From Nitrospirota bacterium (GTDB lineage: Bacteria; Nitrospirota; JACRHJ01): 64,000 nt of DNA. Position numbers and translations under genes: made by a program. A model generated the notes under the pieces. The model made no database searches. It saw only the letters and a program-made list of their open reading frames with translations, and was not told the origin of the DNA. This document shows positions 40,973-48,798 of the stretch, in pieces. The DNA is taken from positions 211,280 through 275,279 of the forward strand of contig JAJYHX010000001.1 in assembly GCA_021784575.1 (NCBI GenBank). The letters are read 5' to 3'. Within the stretch, counting starts at the first letter, position 1; each line of letters begins with the position of its first letter.

Positions 40973-42379
40973 ATGGCCTACGAATTCAAATTCCCCGACA
41001 TCGGCGAAGGCCTGACCGAGGGCGAGGTCGTCGAATGGAAGGTGAAGGTCGGAGATTATGTCAACGACCACCAGACGCTGCTTGAGGTGGAGACGGACAA
41101 GGCGGTCGCCGAAGTGCCGTCGCCGAAGGCCGGGTATGTCATCAGCATAAAGGGCGAACCCGGCGACATCATAAAGGTGGGCGAGGTGATTGCCGTCATA
41201 GGAGAAAAGGAAGAGATTGGCGCAGCCCCGGCGGGGAAACCCTCACCCCAGCCCCTCTCCCGCGAGGAGAGGGGGACGGAAAAAGCCGAGACTGAGAAAG
41301 CCGGCAAGAAGCCCAAGCCCGAGGCCGGTCGACCGGCTGCCGGTCCGCCGGCCCGGCCGGCGGAGCCGTTCGACATATATGCGGAACGGCTCGGCTCGGT
41401 GGGTGTCGTGGGAGAGCTTGAGGAGGCCCCGGAAGAAGAGGGTCTCGAAGAGGCGGCCCGGGAAGCGGCGCCCTATCAACCCGCGAGGCCGCCGCGCGTC
41501 GAAGCCCTGCCGAAGGATCGGCTGCTCGCCAGGGAACTCGGTGTGGACATGGAACAGATCAGAGGCACAGGGCCTAAAGGGCGCGTTACGGAAGATGACG
41601 TCCGGAAATTCGCGGGAGCGGGCGTCCCGGAAAAAGGCGCGCGGGAGCCGGAAGGCGCGCCGGGGCGAGACAACTGGGGGGCGGTTACGCGCGCGCCGCT
41701 TCGCGGAGTGAGGAGGAAAATCGCCCGGGCGATGACGGATTCCATGACTAAGGCCGCGCAGGTGACGACGACGGACGAGGCGGACGCCGGGCTTCTCTCG
41801 CTCATAAGGGAGAAGGAAAAGGAGGACGCCAGGGGACAGGGGATAAAGCTGACGCTCCTTCCGTTTATAATCAAGGCTGTCGCCGGGGCCTTGAAGCGGG
41901 ACCCTTCCATGAACTCCGCGATGGACGACGAAAAGGGAGAGATAGTATATAAAAATTATTACAACATCGGTATCGCCGTGGAGACGCAGGACGGGCTTAT
42001 AGTGCCGAACATAAAGGACGCGGACAAAAAGTCCATCCTGCAAATAGCGCGCGAACTTGAAGACCTCTCCGGGCGCGCCCGGAAACGGACGCTCGACATA
42101 GGCGAGCTCAAGGGCGGGACATTCACCATAACCAATTACGGCTCCATCGGCGGGATGTTCGCAACGCCGATTTTAAACTATCCGGAAGCCGGCATCCTTG
42201 GCGTCGGGAGGCTCATGGAAAAACCCGTCGCGGAAGGCGGCGCGATAAAGATAAAGAAAATGCTGCCGCTGTCTCTTACCTTCGACCACCGCATAGTGGA
42301 CGGCGCGACGGCCCAGCACTTCATGAACAACGTCATCCGGCACATCGAAGACCCGGATCTTATCTTCGTAAACATGTAA
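40973..42379 (+). CDS. dihydrolipoyl acyltransferase E2
   Basis: A 468-residue core subunit. Lipoyl domain 1-80 with the lipoylated Lys in VETDKAVAEVP, a long Pro/Glu linker, the E1/E3-binding domain (about 178-212, KDRLLARELGVDMEQIRGTG) and a C-terminal CAT acyltransferase domain ending with the active His in FDHRIVDGA. Part of the linker (PSPQPLSREERG) is encoded by a dispersed hairpin repeat. ATG 40973 is preferred over the track start 40943 because it opens the lipoyl domain and follows AGGTGA. Confidence 0.95.
   Translation: MAYEFKFPDIGEGLTEGEVVEWKVKVGDYVNDHQTLLEVETDKAVAEVPSPKAGYVISIKGEPGDIIKVGEVIAVIGEKEEIGAAPAGKPSPQPLSREERGTEKAETEKAGKKPKPEAGRPAAGPPARPAEPFDIYAERLGSVGVVGELEEAPEEEGLEEAAREAAPYQPARPPRVEALPKDRLLARELGVDMEQIRGTGPKGRVTEDDVRKFAGAGVPEKGAREPEGAPGRDNWGAVTRAPLRGVRRKIARAMTDSMTKAAQVTTTDEADAGLLSLIREKEKEDARGQGIKLTLLPFIIKAVAGALKRDPSMNSAMDDEKGEIVYKNYYNIGIAVETQDGLIVPNIKDADKKSILQIARELEDLSGRARKRTLDIGELKGGTFTITNYGSIGGMFATPILNYPEAGILGVGRLMEKPVAEGGAIKIKKMLPLSLTFDHRIVDGATAQHFMNNVIRHIEDPDLIFVNM
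41240..41280. repeat. Dispersed CCCCTCTCCCGCGAGGAGAGGGG repeat within E2 linker
   Basis: CCCTCACCCCAGCCCCTCTC then CCGCGAGGAGAGGGGGACGG, a strong hairpin read in frame as PSPQPLSREERG. Related to the riboswitch insertion at 12470. Confidence 0.8.
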
Positions 42380-42387
42380 GGAGGGAT

Positions 42388-42810
42388 ATGAAACGCAAGG
42401 CCTCGGCTGTATGGAACGGCGGACTGAAGGACGGCAAAGGCGCGCTATCGAGCGCAAGCGGAGTATTAAACGACACGGCCTATTCTTTCGCAACGAGGTT
42501 CGAGGACAGGCCCGGAACGAACCCCGAGGAGCTTATCGCGGCGGCGCACGCGGGGTGCTTTTCCATGGCGCTTTCCGCGATACTCGGCGAGTCCGGCATC
42601 ACGCCCGGGAGCGTAAAGACGACGGCGACCGTCGCCATCGAGAAGCAGGGAGATGGCTTTGCGATAACGGAGAGCCGCCTGGAAGTCCGGGCGAAGGTTC
42701 CGGGAATAAGTGAGGCTAAGTTCATGGAAGCGGCGAACAAGGCCAAGGAGGGATGCCCGGTCTCGAAGGTCCTGAACGCGAGGATAACGATGGACGCGAA
42801 GCTGGAATAG
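42388..42810 (+). CDS. osmC: OsmC/Ohr-family peroxide reductase
   Basis: A 140-residue thiol peroxidase-like protein that detoxifies organic hydroperoxides. Both reactive cysteines are present (HAGCFSMAL, about 49, and EGCPVSKVL, about 122), with the OsmC-subtype sequence. It follows the E2 gene by 8 bases with GGAGGG, so it is made with the dehydrogenase. OsmC/Ohr enzymes are known to use lipoylated E2 as electron source, which gives this linkage a direct functional sense. Confidence 0.94.
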   Translation: MKRKASAVWNGGLKDGKGALSSASGVLNDTAYSFATRFEDRPGTNPEELIAAAHAGCFSMALSAILGESGITPGSVKTTATVAIEKQGDGFAITESRLEVRAKVPGISEAKFMEAANKAKEGCPVSKVLNARITMDAKLE

Positions 42811-42813
42811 GGG

Positions 42814-43668
42814 CTACTTTGCCGTGAAGTTCAAAAAAGGGGGATGCCCGTGTCCGGCGGCTTTTGCAGTTGTGCTCTCGCCGGGGAATGCGGGTTTTCC
42901 CTCCGGCGTTTTCTCCTTTGCCGGGTTCATCGCCTCCTCGTAGTCCGGCATGACAATCCCCCTCTTTACCATTACCCTGTAGATTATCGCCGAGCGGCGC
43001 AGGACGTACCTGTCCGGCCTCGTCGGGCTGTAGATGTTCGGGTTCGGCAGCACCGTCGCAAGCCTCGCCGCCTGCTCCGGGGAAAGCATGGACGCCGGGA
43101 TTCCGAAGTAATGCAGGCTTGCGGCTCCGATCCCGAAAATGCCGTGTCCCCATTCGGCGTAGTTCAGGTAAAGCTCCAGTATCCTGCGCTTGGACAGGTC
43201 CCTGTTGAGCCGCCAGGCAAGTATCGCCTCCTTCAGTTTCCGGACCGGGTTCCTGGACGGCGTGAGGAACAGGTTCCTGGCGAGTTGCTGGGTTATGGTG
43301 CTACCGCCCGCCTTGAGCCTGTGCGTCTTGATGTCTCTCTCAAGCGCGGCCTCCATGCCGTTAATATCGAAACCGGAATTGTGCCAGAAGGAGTCGTCCT
43401 CGCCGATCAGCACCGCCTTGACGATATACGGCGAAATCCTTGAGAACGGGACCCACCTCCTTATAATATGAATCTTCTTTCCCTCCGCCCGCACCTGCCT
43501 GATGCGGTATTCCATCATCGACGACATCTTCGGGTCGTATCTTCTGTATTTCTCGACGTTCGGGTAGACAAGCGCCGAGCCGATGTCGAGGATGAAAAAC
43601 GCGAGCAGTATGCCGACGATGGCTTTAAGCTTAAGCTTCGTGTTGTATAAAAAACGTGGCGCCCGCAT
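42814..43668 (-). CDS. mtgA: monofunctional peptidoglycan glycosyltransferase
   Basis: A 284-residue GT51 enzyme that polymerises lipid II. One membrane helix (about 15-35), then the glycosyltransferase domain with the catalytic Glu in IGEDDSFWHNSGFD, AGGSTITQQLARNLFL and SKRRILELYLNYAEWG. There is no transpeptidase domain; the ~45 C-terminal residues are a polar tail. It is convergent with osmC (3-base gap) and lies 4 bases after the Nramp-related gene, in the same transcript. Confidence 0.95.
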   Translation of the reverse strand: MRAPRFLYNTKLKLKAIVGILLAFFILDIGSALVYPNVEKYRRYDPKMSSMMEYRIRQVRAEGKKIHIIRRWVPFSRISPYIVKAVLIGEDDSFWHNSGFDINGMEAALERDIKTHRLKAGGSTITQQLARNLFLTPSRNPVRKLKEAILAWRLNRDLSKRRILELYLNYAEWGHGIFGIGAASLHYFGIPASMLSPEQAARLATVLPNPNIYSPTRPDRYVLRRSAIIYRVMVKRGIVMPDYEEAMNPAKEKTPEGKPAFPGESTTAKAAGHGHPPFLNFTAK

Positions 43669-43672
43669 TCTG

Positions 43673-44923
43673 TTAATTCAGTATGTCCGGGAATATGGAA
43701 ATAACCACAAGCATCAGGGTCAGGACTATCAATATCGCCGTTGTGAGCCAGGCGATTGCGTTGAACCCCTTCGAGTTCACGTAGCCCCCCATGATTTCCT
43801 TCCTGTTGATGAGGCTCAGCATATATATAAGGATGAAGGGCAGGAGGACGCCGTTTACGACCTGCGACCAGAGCATCACGGATATTAGCGGCACGCCCGG
43901 TATGAGAATGACGCCGGCTCCGACGGCTATCAGGAGCGTGTATAGCCAGTAGAATATCGGCGCCTCGTCCCAGGACTTGTCTATGCCGGCCTCCACGCCG
44001 AACGCCTCGCAAATGTAATATGCCGTGGCGAGCGGCAGGATGGACGCCGAGAACACGGAGGCGTTAAGAAGGCCCAACGCGAAGAGCGTGGACGCCCATC
44101 TGCCCGCAAGCGGGGCAAGCGCCAGGGCCGCGTCCTTGGCCGTCTCTATGTGTATCCCGTGGACGAATATTGTCGCGGCGCACGCGACGACGATAAAGAG
44201 CGCGACGATGTCCGTCATGAAGCAGCCGAATATCACGTCCATGCGGGAGTATCCGTATTCCTTCACGGTAATGCCTTTCTCCACGACGGCGGACTGTATG
44301 TAGAACTGCATCCAGGGCGCAATCGTCGTGCCGATAAGGCCGATTACCATCGCTATATAATCGCCGGAGGCGGTGAAGTTCGGGACGACAAGCTCTTTCA
44401 TAACCGTCCCCCAGGGCGGATGCGCCATTGCGCCGGAAAGAATATACGTAAAATAAAGACCGGAAGCAACGAGGAAAATCCGCTCGACATGCTTGTATGT
44501 GCCTTTAACCACTATCAGCCAGATGAGAATGGCCGAGATCGGGACGGAGATGTATTTGCTGACGTTGAATATCTCCATGCTCGCCGCGACGCCCGCGAAC
44601 TCGGAGATCGTATTACCCATGTCCGCCAGGAGAAGGGACACCATTATCAAAAGCGTCATCCTGACGCCGTAGTTCTCGCGGATTAAGTCGGCCAGGCCCT
44701 TGCCCGTGACGGCGCCCATCCTGGCGCTCATCTCCTGCACGACGATAAGCGCAATCGTCATGGGTATGAATAGCCAGAGCATCTTGTAGCCGAACTGCGC
44801 GCCGGCGACGGAATAAGTCGTTATGCCTCCGGCGTCGTTGTCCACGTTCGCCGTGATTATGCCGGGGCCCACGACGGCAAGGAATATCATTATCATGCGG
44901 AAATTAACTCTCGGTATTTTCAT
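43673..44923 (-). CDS. Nramp-related divalent metal transporter, possible Mg2+ type
   Basis: A 416-residue protein with 11 hydrophobic helices of the LeuT/Nramp fold. The canonical Nramp motifs are altered: TM1 reads GPGIITANVDNDAGG instead of DPGN, and TM6 reads TIAPWMQFY where transition-metal Nramps have a Met in MPH. Loss of that Met is a feature of Nramp-related Mg2+ transporters (NRMT). It lies 4 bases after a gene for an MgtE-N/CBS protein, the Mg2+-sensing part of MgtE channels. I therefore favour Mg2+ over Mn2+/Fe2+, as inference from motif and context. Confidence 0.85.
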   Translation of the reverse strand: MKIPRVNFRMIMIFLAVVGPGIITANVDNDAGGITTYSVAGAQFGYKMLWLFIPMTIALIVVQEMSARMGAVTGKGLADLIRENYGVRMTLLIMVSLLLADMGNTISEFAGVAASMEIFNVSKYISVPISAILIWLIVVKGTYKHVERIFLVASGLYFTYILSGAMAHPPWGTVMKELVVPNFTASGDYIAMVIGLIGTTIAPWMQFYIQSAVVEKGITVKEYGYSRMDVIFGCFMTDIVALFIVVACAATIFVHGIHIETAKDAALALAPLAGRWASTLFALGLLNASVFSASILPLATAYYICEAFGVEAGIDKSWDEAPIFYWLYTLLIAVGAGVILIPGVPLISVMLWSQVVNGVLLPFILIYMLSLINRKEIMGGYVNSKGFNAIAWLTTAILIVLTLMLVVISIFPDILN

Positions 44924-44927
44924 TGCG

Positions 44928-46196
44928 CTATTTCATCCTGTGCTTCTTGCGCCTTGACTGCGGCGGCAGGAGCAGGTCTACTACATCGTCCACGGTTACT
45001 ATGCCGAGCATCCTGTCTTCCTCCACCACCGGCAGCGCCAGGAGGTTGTATTTCGAAATCTTCTCGGCGACCTCGCGCTCGTCGTCGTCGGGAGACGCGG
45101 TCTTGATGTCCGTATGCATTATATCTTCAAGCTTCCTGTCCTGGCTTGAAAGCACGAGGTCTTTCAAGTGCACCTCGCCAAGGAGGCGCTCCTCCGAGTC
45201 GAGGACGTATATGACATACGCGGAGGCGGACTCCACGTCCGGCGCCGCAAGGCGGTATTCCACCAGGGATTCCGAGATTGTCATGTCCGGCGGGAAGGAG
45301 AGGTATTCGGTGGTCATAAGACCGCCGGCGGTGTCCTCCTCGTGTTCCAGGAGCTCCTGAACGTCCTCCGCCTCTTCCGCCTCCATGCGCTTCAGTATCC
45401 CGTGCGCCTTGTCCTCCGAGAGGTCAGCGACAAGGTCGGCCGCCTCGTCCGGAGGCATCGCTTCGAGGATGTCCGCGGCCTGCTCCTCGTCCATGTGGGT
45501 TATGATGTCCGCCTGCACGGACGGCTCAAGTTCGTGGATCGTCTCCGCCGCGGTCTCGATGTCGAGGGATTCGACAATTGCCCGCCTGTCCTTCTGGGAC
45601 ACCTCCGAGATAATCTCGGCTATGTCCGCGGGGTGAAGCGTACCCATCTGCTTCCTCGATACGGTCAGGGCGAGCTTCCCGAGCTGCGGCTGAAGCGGCT
45701 GGAGGTAGTTCCAGCTTATGAGGCTCGTGGAATATTTCAGTCCAAGAAGGTTGACCGCGTTCTCCCACTGTTTCTTGAGCCCCAGCCGCCTGAGCAGGCC
45801 CGACGCCCCCACGTCCGCCGCTATCAGGCATAGTTTTCCCTTGACCTCGCCCAGCTTCAGGTCGTTTACCCGGACGACCTTCGCGCCGTTTATGTCCACA
45901 ATCTGCTTGTCGAGAAGCTCGCGGCACGCAAGCATTTCGCCCCTGCCCGGCTCGAACGCAGGAATCGTCTCGAAAGAGAGGTTCGTCGAGACGATTTTCT
46001 TGTTGAATATGCTTACATCTTCCCAGGGCACGCGGTACAGCCCGCCCTTGCGGTTGACAAGCAGGCCGGATACGCGCGGGAAGAGCTCGCCTATCGTAAT
46101 GATGAAATCGTCCAGGCGCCCCGACTCCTCGCCCGTCGGATCCAGGACCTGTTTTTTCAGGATTTCGCTTACGTAAACGTCGCCGATGTAATGCAT
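44928..46196 (-). CDS. PRC-barrel/MgtE-N/CBS protein without channel domain
   Basis: A 422-residue soluble protein. The N-terminal ~170 residues look like one or two PRC-barrel units (VYVSEILKKQVLDPTGEESGRLDDF; DKQIVDINGAKVVRVNDLKL), followed by an MgtE N-terminal helical superhelix (about 190-290, LHPADIAEIISEVSQKDRR) and a CBS pair (about 300-410, VTVDDVVDLL). The MgtE membrane pore is absent. In MgtE these domains sense cytosolic Mg2+ and gate the pore; here they may regulate the Nramp-related transporter encoded 4 bases downstream. Confidence 0.9.
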   Translation of the reverse strand: MHYIGDVYVSEILKKQVLDPTGEESGRLDDFIITIGELFPRVSGLLVNRKGGLYRVPWEDVSIFNKKIVSTNLSFETIPAFEPGRGEMLACRELLDKQIVDINGAKVVRVNDLKLGEVKGKLCLIAADVGASGLLRRLGLKKQWENAVNLLGLKYSTSLISWNYLQPLQPQLGKLALTVSRKQMGTLHPADIAEIISEVSQKDRRAIVESLDIETAAETIHELEPSVQADIITHMDEEQAADILEAMPPDEAADLVADLSEDKAHGILKRMEAEEAEDVQELLEHEEDTAGGLMTTEYLSFPPDMTISESLVEYRLAAPDVESASAYVIYVLDSEERLLGEVHLKDLVLSSQDRKLEDIMHTDIKTASPDDDEREVAEKISKYNLLALPVVEEDRMLGIVTVDDVVDLLLPPQSRRKKHRMK

Positions 46197-46288
46197 TTGC
46201 CGTCTCCGGACGGGTTGGCAGCTTGACGGTTCTTATCCCTGGAAAGCCTTGAGAAGCGGAAGACCGGGAGGAAAACGGGGTGAGGCGG

Positions 46289-46375
46289 TTAGAATGAAGA
46301 AATCCTGGCGGTCAATCCGCGCATATGTGCAGCGAACAAATCTTCCATTCGACTATTGCCTGGGCCAGCATCCAT
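46289..46375 (-). CDS. Possible 28-residue leader peptide upstream of the MgtE-N/Nramp operon
   Basis: A short frame, too small for the ORF track, lies in the 5' leader: ATG 46375 (AAAGGTGG about 9 bases upstream) to TAA 46289, reading MDAGPGNSRMEDLFAAHM and ten more residues. It could be a regulatory uORF or chance. No Pro-rich or acidic stall motif like those of MgtL is obvious. Confidence 0.3.
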   Translation of the reverse strand: MDAGPGNSRMEDLFAAHMRGLTARISSF

Positions 46376-46419
46376 GCGAGGACCACCACCTTTCGGTTTT
46401 TTATCGGAATCCGCCTTGA

Positions 46420-46448
46420 ACCTTAAACGAGCTTTGCCGATTTGTCAA
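46420..46448 (-). promoter_or_regulatory. Promoter of the MgtE-N/Nramp/mtgA operon
   Basis: Minus strand TTGACA, 17 bases, TAAGGT. The leader to ATG 46196 is about 215 bases, long enough for regulation, but I do not recognise an M-box or yybP-ykoY motif in it. Confidence 0.55.
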
Positions 46449-46451
46449 GGA

Positions 46452-46484
46452 AAAATAAAAGCCCCGCACCGGATGGGGCGGGAC
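46452..46484 (-). terminator. Terminator of the small secreted protein gene
   Basis: Minus strand GTCCCGC / GCGGGGC stem followed by TTTTATTTTT. Confidence 0.7.
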
Positions 46485-46513
46485 TTTTGAAGGTTGATTA
46501 TGGTGATGTGAAA

Positions 46514-46810
46514 TCAATAACCCGTCATGTTGTGGAACGTGCCGTTCGAGCGGCCTATGGCCGGCTTGCCGGCCACGCCCGGATCGTTCGCGCTGTTCTG
46601 GGCGCCGGTGTCGGGGTTTATGCTTTCTTTCATGCCCGTATAGTTGGCCATCGCGCCGCCGGGCGGGTCGGCGCTGCTTGTCTTCTGCATATGGCTTCCG
46701 CCGGACATGCCGGTGTAGGTCTCGTAGGCATTGCCGCCGATGGCCGCGAAGGCCGGGATGGCGAAGACAAGAGCCGCACCCGCGCAAAACATTATAATCC
46801 CTTTTTTCAT
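46514..46810 (-). CDS. small secreted Gly/Asn/Met-rich protein, unknown
   Basis: A 98-residue protein with a clear signal peptide (MKKGIIMFCAGAALVFAIPA, cleavage after AFA). The mature ~75 residues are polar and low in complexity, with a recurring YTGM/MTGY motif (ETYTGMSGG, ANYTGMKES, HNMTGY). No family recognised. GGAGGGTAAC precedes the ATG. Its ~115-base leader contains an intrinsic terminator, so expression looks attenuated. Confidence 0.7.
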   Translation of the reverse strand: MKKGIIMFCAGAALVFAIPAFAAIGGNAYETYTGMSGGSHMQKTSSADPPGGAMANYTGMKESINPDTGAQNSANDPGVAGKPAIGRSNGTFHNMTGY

Positions 46811-46848
46811 GGTCTGTTACCCTCCACGATTGATATTGCCTCTGAAAT

Positions 46849-46882
46849 TAAAAAAGCAGTCCGAAATTACCACCGGACCGCT
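46849..46882 (-). terminator. Attenuator-like terminator in the leader of the small secreted protein
   Basis: Minus strand AGCGGTCCG / CGGACTGCT (one G-T pair) followed by TTTTTT, located between the promoter at 46933-46961 and the start codon. Confidence 0.65.
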
Positions 46883-46932
46883 TGCTTCGGTTTACGTGCA
46901 GCTTGGAAGGTTTCCTTATAGCTTCATAAGCA

Positions 46933-46961
46933 AAGATAGCAGGGGATATTTTAGTTGTCAA
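46933..46961 (-). promoter_or_regulatory. Promoter of the small secreted protein leader
   Basis: Minus strand TTGACA, 17 bases, TATCTT. The transcript would start near 46925 and meet a terminator after about 75 bases. Confidence 0.6.
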
Positions 46962-47034
46962 CCCGATGAAAACTATAAATTTTCCAAATAAATTTAAGAT
47001 AAGGCGCGATTAAAAGATTTAATACGGTTTCTCC

Positions 47035-47062
47035 TTGACAATCTTTTGTTTGGCGTGATAAC
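47035..47062 (+). promoter_or_regulatory. Promoter of the ATP synthase operon
   Basis: TTGACA, 16 bases, GATAAC; leader about 80 bases to atpF'. Confidence 0.45.
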
Positions 47063-47145
47063 TTGCAACCCGGTTTTAAACGCCGGGGGCGTGGGAGTGG
47101 AACAGCGCAGAACCCGGGCAGGATTTTATTTTTGGGAGAGAAGAA

Positions 47146-47577
47146 ATGGTTACCGTAATTCCGGACTATACCTTCTTTGTTCAGCTCGCCAATTTTCTCG
47201 TGCTCATAATCATCCTGAACCTGCTTCTGTTCAAGCCGGTCCTGAAGCACCTCTCCGAGCGGGACGCGAAGATTGCCGGTCAGCACGAGGACGCGGCGGG
47301 TTATGCGAACAAGGCCCAGGCCATGCTCCGCGATTTCGAGCGTGAGCTTGCGGACGCGAGGGTGAAAGCGAACCAGTCGTATCACTCGCTTCAGCAGGAA
47401 GGCATATCCCGCCAGAGGGAAAGACTCTCCCAGGCCAAGGCGGAGGCCCAGTCCACGGTGGAAAAGGCCAGGGCGCAGGTCTCGGCGGAATCTGGCAGGG
47501 CCAGGGAGACGCTTGAGAAGGAAATGGCGAAGCTTCCGGGAGAGATTGCATCCAAGCTCCTGGGCAGGCCGGTATAA
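47146..47577 (+). CDS. atpF': ATP synthase F0 subunit b'
   Basis: A 143-residue peripheral-stalk protein: one membrane helix near the N-terminus (FFVQLANFLVLIIILNLLLF) followed by FKPVLKHLSERDAKI and a long charged coiled coil. It pairs with the b subunit encoded next to form a heterodimeric stator, as in phototrophs and many Desulfobacterota. First gene of the F1-stalk operon. Confidence 0.93.
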   Translation: MVTVIPDYTFFVQLANFLVLIIILNLLLFKPVLKHLSERDAKIAGQHEDAAGYANKAQAMLRDFERELADARVKANQSYHSLQQEGISRQRERLSQAKAEAQSTVEKARAQVSAESGRARETLEKEMAKLPGEIASKLLGRPV

Positions 47578-47592
47578 ATAAAGAGGAAAGAG

Positions 47593-48177
47593 ATGGAAAC
47601 GGGGAACCGGAAAATCAAGAAATATATCGGTGCTGGTTTGGCGGCGCTTGCGATTGTCTCGGTCTTCGCGGCTGTCGCCTTGGCTGCGGGCGGCGGAGAA
47701 GCGACTAAGCCGATGGACTGGGGATGGCGCATTATAGACTCCTCCATCATTATCGCCGTCCTCGTCTGGGTATGGATAAAATACGGCAAGCCCGCCCTGC
47801 TCGGCAGGATAGCAAAGATAGAGGCCTCTCTCGAAGAGGCAAAGAAGACGCGCGAAGAGGCGCTGGCGAAGCTCTCCGCCGTCGAGGCGAAACTCAGGAA
47901 CAAGGACGCCGAGCTTAAGAGCATACTCGATATCGCAAAGGCCAACGGAGAAAAAGAAAAGGAAATGCTCGTCAGGGAGGCGGAGAAGATGGTCGCAGAC
48001 ATCGCCTCATCGACGAAGGACCTTATAGACGCCGAGCTGGTCAAGGCCAGGGAAGCGATAAGGCGCGAGGCGGCGTTCAAGGCCGTCGAGCTTGCCGAGA
48101 AAATGGTCAGGGAAAACGTAAAGAAGGAAGACCAGGCCAGGATGCTCCAGGAATACCTGGAGAAGGTCGGAAAATAA
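47593..48177 (+). CDS. atpF: ATP synthase F0 subunit b
   Basis: A 194-residue stator subunit. An N-terminal hydrophobic stretch (about 13-35) resembles an uncleaved signal-like segment seen in this b type, then a second membrane helix (about 50-68, SSIIIAVLVWVWIKYG) and a long coiled coil. It follows b' by 15 bases with AGAGGAAAG. Confidence 0.93.
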   Translation: METGNRKIKKYIGAGLAALAIVSVFAAVALAAGGGEATKPMDWGWRIIDSSIIIAVLVWVWIKYGKPALLGRIAKIEASLEEAKKTREEALAKLSAVEAKLRNKDAELKSILDIAKANGEKEKEMLVREAEKMVADIASSTKDLIDAELVKAREAIRREAAFKAVELAEKMVRENVKKEDQARMLQEYLEKVGK

Positions 48178-48225
48178 GGGGGCAGGACGGGCCGGGAGTA
48201 TAAGGCCTGATACCTGATATAAATT

Positions 48226-48765
48226 ATGCTAAAGGATATAATCGCAAAAAGATACGCGAAGGCGCTCCTTTCGCTCTCTTCAGGCTCCGGCAACGCGGAC
48301 GCCGTGAAGAAAGACCTCGCGCAGGTGGCCGAGGTATACAGGACGTCCAGGGGCCTTCAGAGCGTATTCATGAATCCGGTGTTCTCCCTTAAGGACAAGA
48401 TAAAGGTTATGGACGGCCTCGCCGGAGAGCTCGGGGTAAATCCCCTGACTCTGCGCTTCCTCGACCTCCTTGCCAGGAAGCGCCGGTTCAGGTATATACG
48501 CGAGGTCTCGGCGGCCTACTCCGACCTTCTCGACCTTGCGCAGGGCAGAGTGAAGGCGTCGGTCGCCTCCGCGGCCCCGCTCTCGGACGCCGAGGCCGGG
48601 AGTATCAAGGCGAAGATAAGCGGCATTGTCGGTAAGGACGTGGAACTGACGATGGAGGTCGATCCGAGCCTCATCGGCGGAGTGCGCACGAGAATCGGGA
48701 GCACGGTTTATGATGGAAGCCTCTCCAACCAGGTGCGCCTGGTGCGGGCGGCTCTCCTTAAATAG
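48226..48765 (+). CDS. atpH: ATP synthase F1 subunit delta
   Basis: A 179-residue subunit joining the stator to the top of F1. N-terminal helical domain (IAKRYAKALLSLSSGSGNAD) and C-terminal DPSLIGGVRTRIGSTVYDGS are family motifs. Gap of 48 bases from atpF. Confidence 0.95.
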   Translation: MLKDIIAKRYAKALLSLSSGSGNADAVKKDLAQVAEVYRTSRGLQSVFMNPVFSLKDKIKVMDGLAGELGVNPLTLRFLDLLARKRRFRYIREVSAAYSDLLDLAQGRVKASVASAAPLSDAEAGSIKAKISGIVGKDVELTMEVDPSLIGGVRTRIGSTVYDGSLSNQVRLVRAALLK

Positions 48766-48798
48766 GAAGCCGGCTGACCGGCTACGGAAGGGGGATTT

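Noticed and set aside
46290-46420. M-box or yybP-ykoY riboswitch before the Nramp-related operon
   Set aside because: The long leader invited the idea, but the conserved loops of either class could not be found by eye.
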